From an uncultured Lactobacillus sp. (GTDB lineage: Bacteria > Bacillota > Bacilli > Lactobacillales > Lactobacillaceae): DNA of 7,184 nt. The DNA is taken from contig CAMXWI010000045.1 of assembly GCA_947252915.1 (NCBI GenBank), positions 1 to 7,184 of the forward strand, written 5' to 3'. Positions 7,032 to 7,184 of this stretch are shown here, in pieces. Within the stretch, counting starts at the first letter, position 1, and every line of letters begins with the position of its first letter. The notes beneath the pieces were generated by a model. That model saw nothing but the letters and a program-made list of their open reading frames with translations, did no database searches and was not told where the DNA came from. A program made the position numbers and the translations under genes.

Positions 7032-7055
7032 CTGTCAAGGACAGAACCTTGACGG
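7032..7055. repeat. Second inverted repeat (hairpin) downstream of the terminator
   Basis: GTCAAGG (7034-7040) and CCTTGAC (7047-7053) are perfect inverted copies around ACAGAA. The stem extends by a T-G wobble and a C-G pair to 7032/7055, giving nine pairs and a six-base loop. No T run follows, so it is not a standard terminator. It could be an operator, an RNA stem or part of a repeat family. Confidence 0.6.
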
Positions 7056-7092
7056 TTAAGCAAAGAGAGATAGTTCGTTAATGATAGAATAT

Positions 7093-7123
7093 TTGACATA
7101 AAAGTTTACTGGAATCATAGAAT
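7093..7123 (+). promoter_or_regulatory. Probable promoter for the gene beyond the right edge
   Basis: A perfect -35 TTGACA (7093-7098) is followed by TAGAAT (7118-7123), five of six -10 positions, at a somewhat long spacing of 19 bases. It lies after the htrA terminator and points to the right, so it likely drives the next gene. In many Lactobacillaceae that gene is rlmH, but none of its coding sequence is recognised in this window. Confidence 0.5.
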
Positions 7124-7134
7124 ATGAATGAAAA

Positions 7135-7147
7135 ACGAATGATTCGT
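7135..7147. repeat. Short perfect palindrome just downstream of the promoter
   Basis: ACGAAT (7135-7140) and ATTCGT (7142-7147) are perfect inverted copies around a single G. It sits 12 bases after the -10 hexamer, near or just past the expected transcription start, where a dimeric repressor could bind. Thirteen bases in AT-rich DNA can arise by chance. No known operator is recognised. Confidence 0.4.
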
Positions 7148-7184
7148 CTAAAGATTGGTGATTAATAACAAACCGTGGAAAAGC

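Noticed and set aside
7124..7165. A 13-codon frame (ATG to TAA) after the right-hand promoter.
   Set aside because: Only a weak GGAA lies upstream and the length is within chance; it could be a leader peptide, but nothing supports it.
7174..7184. CGTGGAAAAGC at the right edge, similar to a DnaA box or its degenerate copies near the replication origin.
   Set aside because: It mismatches the consensus at more than one place, is single, and the window ends there.

Overview
The window carries one of the best-conserved gene clusters of low-GC Gram-positive bacteria, the WalRK (YycFG/VicRK) cell-wall two-component operon. The order is walR, walK, walH, walI, walJ, htrA, all on the + strand. AT-rich but not extremely AT-rich codon use, the htrA neighbour, Asn/Gln-rich WalH and WalI, and purine-rich Shine-Dalgarno sites point to a lactic acid bacterium of the family Lactobacillaceae. 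A heterofermentative lactobacillus of the Limosilactobacillus type is plausible, but this is a judgement from gene order and protein style, not a measured identification.

Layout: positions 1-96 hold the end of a promoter (a perfect -10 at 3-8) and the walR leader. WalR (97-804) is the response regulator and WalK (818-2680) the membrane histidine kinase. WalH (2664-3974) and WalI (3986-4792) are single-pass membrane proteins that control WalK. WalJ (4810-5619) is a cytoplasmic metallo-beta-lactamase-fold nuclease. These five genes are separated by 17 bases or less, or overlap, so they should be co-transcribed. A 75-base AT-rich gap (5620-5694) with a second possible promoter precedes htrA, a membrane-anchored serine protease with a PDZ domain. 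A strong intrinsic terminator (6995-7028) closes the cluster. The last 156 bases contain a hairpin, a likely promoter and a short palindrome, but no gene; in many relatives rlmH follows here.

How the genes work together: WalK senses a cell-envelope signal and phosphorylates WalR, which controls cell-wall hydrolase and related genes. WalH and WalI bind WalK in the membrane and tune it. WalJ and HtrA are encoded with the signalling genes, HtrA handling damaged or misfolded exported proteins.

The most notable observation is at the 5' end of htrA. The well-placed ATG (5695), behind a perfect AGGAGG, opens a frame that hits tandem stops (TAA TAA at 5710-5715) after five codons, immediately after a run of eight A (5702-5709). 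With seven A the frame would run straight into a normal HtrA N-terminus of 432 residues. This may be a sequencing error, a frameshift mutation, phase variation or expression through slippage at the A-run. Otherwise the window is a canonical operon, and I see no wholly new system in it.
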